Part shown: positions 59,407 through 64,000 of the stretch, piece after piece | Layout: each line of letters opens with the position of its first letter | How positions within the stretch are numbered: position 1 is the first letter of the stretch | Source: Membranipora membranacea | Lineage: Eukaryota > Bryozoa > Gymnolaemata > Cheilostomatida > Membraniporidae | Assembly: GCA_914767715.1 (NCBI GenBank) | Contig: OU612072.1 | Location: 10,602,001 to 10,666,000, forward strand | Direction: 5' to 3' | Length of the DNA stretch: 64,000 bases | Notes under the pieces: generated by a model | Told to the model about the DNA's origin: nothing | Databases searched by the model: none | What the model saw: the letters and a program-made list of their open reading frames with translations, nothing else | Position numbers and translations under genes: made by a program

Positions 59407-60072
59407 TGCGAGTACCAGTTGATGAAGATACACTTGATACATTCTTGTTCACATGGTATGAGGGTGATTGTAATGATCAACAAACCCAACAGGAGATCAT
59501 TCAGAATACCTTTGATGCCCTCGAGTCTGCAGCTAATGGAGTCCTTGGCTCCACACTTGCAAAGAGTCAAGACATCACGCTGACTTCTGATCATTTTGAA
59601 GTGTTTTGTGGCGCTAAGGTAAATGATTATAGATAGACGTTCAAACTAATGTCGGGAATAGATATCTGTTCCTAGTGTATCTAATTAGAAAGGAGTTTTC
59701 TGAGGATAGGAAGTTTCCTCTCTGCAGATACTATATACACAGAATTAAATTCCTTAGAATACCTGGTGTTTTTCAATCTCAGCTTTAGAATGAGACAATC
59801 TGGGCATATCAGGATTAGGATAAGCAACAAATAAATTTTTTTGGAATGAGACACTCATCAGAAAGCCAACAAGTGTAAGTTCATGCTTCTGGGTCAAGCC
59901 ATGAGAGTGATTGACAAGGGGAGGCATAGAATAGTGCTCAAATGATGGTTCTTAACTCAACCTACATGTTGTGAGTTGCATTTTCAGCATAGGTCATGTC
60001 ATGTCGATGTTGACGGACTAATGAGTGTTATTATTGCAGGATGAGTCGATCGTGCTGATTGGAGCAGTGTAG
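59407..60072 (+). CDS. Receptor C: last exons, unassigned Cys domain and short C-terminus
   Basis: Exon 59407-59618 (TTTCAG acceptor, phase 1 to 0) follows the CCP exon in phase. It reads LRVPVDEDTLDTFLFTWYEG, DCNDQQTQQEII, an amphipathic helix, SDHFEVFCGAK. WYEGDC and FCG suggest a disulfide-bonded module like those after sushi repeats in HYR/CCP extracellular proteins; I cannot name it. A candidate terminal exon at 60040-60072 (TTATTGCAG acceptor) adds DESIVLIGAV and a TAG stop. It is short, so only tentative. Confidence 0.45.
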
Positions 60073-60467
60073 ACACTCCATTCAGATGTTGATATGCTGC
60101 TATGAACTATTGTGTCCATCGAAGCTGTCTTAGACCAGAACTAGTGAGCGTAGTGCATCTTTTTTCCAAATATCAAGTATTTCTAATTTCAAAGAGTTAA
60201 ACTTGAAATGATTCATCAATCAGTATTCTTACTTTGTTGCAATTAATTGTTAAGAGTAATTCTAATTCTTGATTTATTGATAACTTATGCGTGACTGCTG
60301 AATATATTTTAATCGCAGTATGATTTTGCAAATTCTTTAACAGCATATTAATATGACCATGATTTTTGAAGATGCCTTTTATAAATGTAAAGGTGTGAGA
60401 ATTAGCCCAATTGATTTTCAAAAATATCAGACATTAAGATTATATTGGTACTTGCTTGTCATGAAGA

Positions 60468-60920
60468 AGAATGATCTTTAAGAAGCTGAGATCAAGTATT
60501 GACTGCTGACTACCGTTTAATTATGATTTAAACACACTGACAGCAATTGCAACCTTCGCAGATCTGCTATTCCATTGATTATACACTCCAAATTCTTTCT
60601 GAAGGTTCTCAAGCTAAGTTAACTGCTTGGTTGCACCTCACCTGCCAATCTCCGCTGTTCATCAATCCCTTTTTGCGCAAAATCTTTTCACGCGCTTCAC
60701 CATCAGCATTGGCATATTCACACTTCTCCATGACACAACACTTTTAGGACTTGATTATGCCTATACCAGGATGATCTTTAAGAAGCTGATATCAAGTATT
60801 GACTGCTGAAGTCTAATTATGATTTAAATACACTGACAGCAATTGCAACCTTCGCAGATCTGCAATTCCAATACACATAAAATTCTTTCTGAAGGTTCTC
60901 AAGCTAAGTTAATTTAATTA
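60468..60920. repeat. Direct repeats (~150 bp) flanking an RT fragment
   Basis: GATCTTTAAGAAGCTGA, TCAAGTATTGACTGCTGA and CTTTCTGAAGGTTCTCAAGC occur in the same order at about 60471-60620 and 60771-60915. Between them (60635-60765, minus strand) is a short RT C-terminal piece like that at 48.8 kb. Confidence 0.6.
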
Positions 60921-61840
60921 AGTTTAATTTACTCATTATCGATCAGAGACATACATACAATAGTATATAACATTATCAGTACGCATAAAAAGCACTCATG
61001 AGATACAGTGACAGTTCTAGTCTTCGAGAATATGTTCTCTGCTTAGCCTTTGTGCGATAGATTCACACAGTCCAATAACCTGCTGCCTGATCCAAACTTG
61101 ATATGGCTGAATATAATTAATAATTAATAAATTAATAATTGAATAATTAATAAAGCAGAATTAAATAAAACAATAAATAAGAGCATCCAACATATTTATC
61201 AAAACTGTAATTTCAGTTCTGTTCTGCATGGTGGAATTTGAGCTTTTCATATTGGGAAGTTGACAGTTGTGCCACTCGACCATAAGGTAAATTTGATTTC
61301 AATGCCTGATTGCAGTTGTTGTGTGGTGGTGACTTTCTTCTGAATAGCTTTCAGCCTATTATGTAGTAGGTGAGACTGCCCATGATACTGTTCATGATCA
61401 ATCATTTATAATGAGTTGAGGTGGCACTGCTATTATCTTCACATTTGCGCCGATAAAAAAGATTCATTTCCAGCGATTAACTTTAAGTACCTGTTGTAAA
61501 TATTACTCTTACACCCTTTCACTGGTCATGCCCTAGTCTTCTATTTAAATAAAATCTGAAAACTTCAATTCACAATATTTATTCAGTTGATACAATTCAT
61601 TTTTCTATCTGCATCTGTGAAAGGTTGTTCTACTTTGGCATGTTTTACATCAGTCATAACGATATTATACAAGGGCAATAATGTTGTTTTATCATCTTAA
61701 AAACAACTGATTTAACTATGGCTAGCCTCTGTACCCTAGGACTTGCACACTTCACCACATAAAAGTATGTATCATGTGTGGTTTACAATTGCATTGTTTA
61801 TTTATGGTAAGCTTGAAGATATTAGTCACAGTCGCATACT
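60920..61840. other. No recognisable gene; AT-rich
   Basis: An (ATTAATAA)n-like tract lies at about 61118-61175. The remaining text has no supported exon. Confidence 0.4.
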
Positions 61841-61846
61841 GTTTGT

Positions 61847-62890
61847 TTAGGTATTAGCACTGCAGAAGTTGGACAGGTTGAAGATTAGTGACACACAAAG
61901 ACAATGAAACATTGCTGATCTATCTATCAACTCATGCCGTCTATGGATTGAAGCTACAACCTGGGCCTTTTCTGTTGATATTGTTGTAATATCATCTATA
62001 AAGGCCCTCATCGGCAGAAGTATCTGTTTATTCGCAACCTGGATCCCATTCACACTGCCTTGTGAAGTCAGTATAGATATCTCCATCTCCATACTGAATA
62101 GCAAAAGGTGAAAGGGCACACTCCATAGTAATGCCTACTGCTGCCAGCACTTGCCAGCTCGTGGTAAAGTTCTTAGTAGTTAAACATATTTTGAACTTTT
62201 TATAATTAGCCTTTCGGGCACCCCGAAGGGTGATAGTTCGAGGTTAATTATGTTATGCGGTACAGGAACTTAGGCATTGGCCAAATCTAACCAGACCACC
62301 TCAAGGTTTGATCAAGCTTGTTTCGTAGTTTTTAATGCTGGCAAAGTCATGCTCACGTGCTCAAGACATCCAGGGAATCATGGGGTGCCTGCCTTCTGAA
62401 CTTAGGGATCAATGAATCCATTGTTCATACTATAATCTGTCAGGCGTTTTGCAAGAACACTGAAGAAGAAAATCTTGCCTTCTACGTTTGCTCTTAACTG
62501 CCCTAGGCCCTCCGTCTTATACTCTTATGGTATTACCCACCATTTACACAACACCACTCATCTGGGATCTTGCCAAACTTCCAGATTTGCCTGAGCACCT
62601 TTGCCAGTGTCTCCAGTATGCCTGGACATTTTTTGTGTAGCTTATAACTGAAACAATGCATGCCAAGCTCCAAGCTTGATATCACCCGTCTCGAAACAGA
62701 AGTGCGATATCAGAGTTCGCATCGCTCTTGTTACGGTACACTTTTGCCAAGTGTGCCTCAACTTCCGCCTTACTAGCCTTAAGCTCGCCATTCTTGCTCT
62801 GCTCAAACAAATTCTTGGCAAATCCATAAGGATTTATCACAAACTTGTTCAAGTTCTGTCGCTTGAACTTTCTTTTCTTCCTCAAGGCCT
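61847..62890 (-). mobile_element. Reverse-transcriptase pseudogene
   Basis: From 62885 the minus strand reads RKKRKFKRQNLNKFVINPYG, KNLFEQSKNGELKASKAEVE, then YKLHKKCPGILETLAKVL, FGKIPDEW (RT entry motif), VQKAG and FPGCLEHVSM-like text, DLANA, and at ~62020 RAFIDDITTIS (YxDD-type box as F-I-D-D). The order pre-RT linker, fingers, palm is that of a stand-alone RT family frequent in marine invertebrate genomes. Several stops and frameshifts show it is inactive. The C-terminal part recurs at 48.4-49.3 and 60.6-60.8 kb. Confidence 0.65.
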
Positions 62891-64000
62891 CAGATCTGGC
62901 TCAGAATCTGCTAGTGGAATTAATTTCCTTGGTTATCTGAGGCAGTGTAGACTATCAGTGTATTGAATGGCCATTAATCAAAGATTATGAATACTATAGA
63001 TGGAAAATGTGTATAAATGGATAAATACTGGTATGGATAATATGAGTCATAGCAAAACCCATTTCAACAGGCAACACAGACTTTACTCATGTAATAATGT
63101 TTTAATTCACAACAGAAAAATACAACAGGAGTGCATATTTTTTGGACTGCATGATTTTAAATTTCAACTCTATAGCTCAATGATATTTATATATTTACTT
63201 TTAATACCTCTCACTCTCACCAAATTCAAATCCTGAGACATTATGGAGCAGCTAATAGATTTGACATGCCGACCTGAAACATGATTTGGAGGAAAGCTGT
63301 TTCAGATTGACATGTTTTGTGTACTACCTCGTTGCCATGCTGGAATAAAAAAAAACATATTTTTGACTGGCTGCATCGCAAACAAAGGGACTGTGGAACT
63401 GGTTGATATTTATTGGTGAAACGCCGGTACTATCAGCCTCACACCAACAAGCAACAATCAGTTAAACACAGACACAGGCCAAGTCTTAAATGTACGACCT
63501 TAAGATAAGAACTGACAAGAATTTTGGGCAGTTAATAGTGGCAGCCACTTGGGCCCTACCAACCATACAGTTTAGGGTATTGTCTGTTCATTTGTCAAGC
63601 GCCCTCCATTGTTCACCCTGACATTATAATTATGCCAGGATACAATATTTGAATAAATTGGGAATTTCCTTTTGGAGTTGGCTGGTAATAAACCTTTTTG
63701 ATACTTAAAAATATTGCTCTTCATGCGCTGGTAAATTTATTAAAGACTGAAAGAACGAGGCATCAAAGATTACAGTTATAGTTAATATGAAAATGCCACA
63801 TACTTTACCTGACCCTCTCATTACTCACAAATAGACAATTAACTGCCCCAAAGTGAAGGTGATGTATGGTAGTTGCGGTCGCTGAAAAGAGAACTGATTA
63901 CTTATTGAGAACAGGATGCATCCTGTTTTTCTCCAACATACCTTGATTCGATGCCACGCTTTCTGGTTCAGAGATTTCGGCGAGAAGCTATTCTGTATAA
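62890..64000. other. No recognisable gene
   Basis: Short featureless ORFs only; no splice-consistent exon or repeat structure was recognised by eye. Confidence 0.4.

Noticed and set aside
38300-62890. Reverse transcriptases near variable receptors as a diversity-generating retroelement
   Set aside because: The RTs carry LINE-type endonuclease/RT motifs, are full of stops and lie antisense in introns. No template/variable repeat pair was seen.

Overview
The window is metazoan nuclear DNA: AT-rich and gene-poor, with short exons flanked by GT-AG introns, and dense with LINE, LTR and foldback repeats. The protein modules seen (CUB, HYR, sushi/CCP, coiled-coil stalks, G2E3-like HECT, invertebrate-type DDE integrase) point to a marine invertebrate. 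A deuterostome such as an echinoderm, hemichordate or cephalochordate is plausible, but I cannot fix the species.

Layout. 1-1750 holds nothing recognised. 1.8-7.35 kb (+) carries scattered exons of a G2E3-like HECT ubiquitin-ligase gene with an in-frame TAA inside the HECT N-lobe. 8.0-8.96 kb (-) is the last exon of a DDE-integrase-type gene, broken by a frameshift. 10.55-10.88 kb is a 333-bp MITE with TA target duplications and an embedded tRNA-Thr-like sequence. 11.7-12.9 kb is a larger inverted-repeat element with a smaller one nested inside.

From 15.8 to 60.1 kb (+) lies the main feature: three paralogous genes (A, B, C) for single-pass, N-terminus-inside membrane proteins. Each has a short Tyr-bearing cytoplasmic exon, a transmembrane exon and a polar coiled-coil stalk built from exons in phase 1. 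A (15.8-19.25 kb) and B (21.5-25.45 kb) end in a CUB domain. C (37.8-60.1 kb) carries HYR and sushi modules on the same stalk, so the distal head has been exchanged. C has a 3.7-4.2 kb tandem duplication of its HYR+CCP exons, whose breakpoints lie in a palindromic repeat and in the CCP exon. Each gene shows at least one lesion (nonsense codon, frameshift, lost donor or split exon), so their coding status is uncertain.

Between B and C a LINE reverse-transcriptase relic is interrupted by a complete, apparently young Ty3/gypsy LTR retrotransposon (26930-34063, minus strand, no LTR difference found by eye, 5-bp target duplication). Its gag and pol share one frame separated only by UGA-CUA, a known readthrough context. 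An additional 395-codon ORF with three zinc knuckles and a coiled coil sits in the env position. Further LINE relics lie inside gene C (38.3-40.6 kb and 45.1-47.2 kb). Pieces of another reverse-transcriptase family lie at 48.4-49.3, 60.6-60.8 and 61.85-62.9 kb.

All calls come from reading the sequence by eye; no database search was possible.
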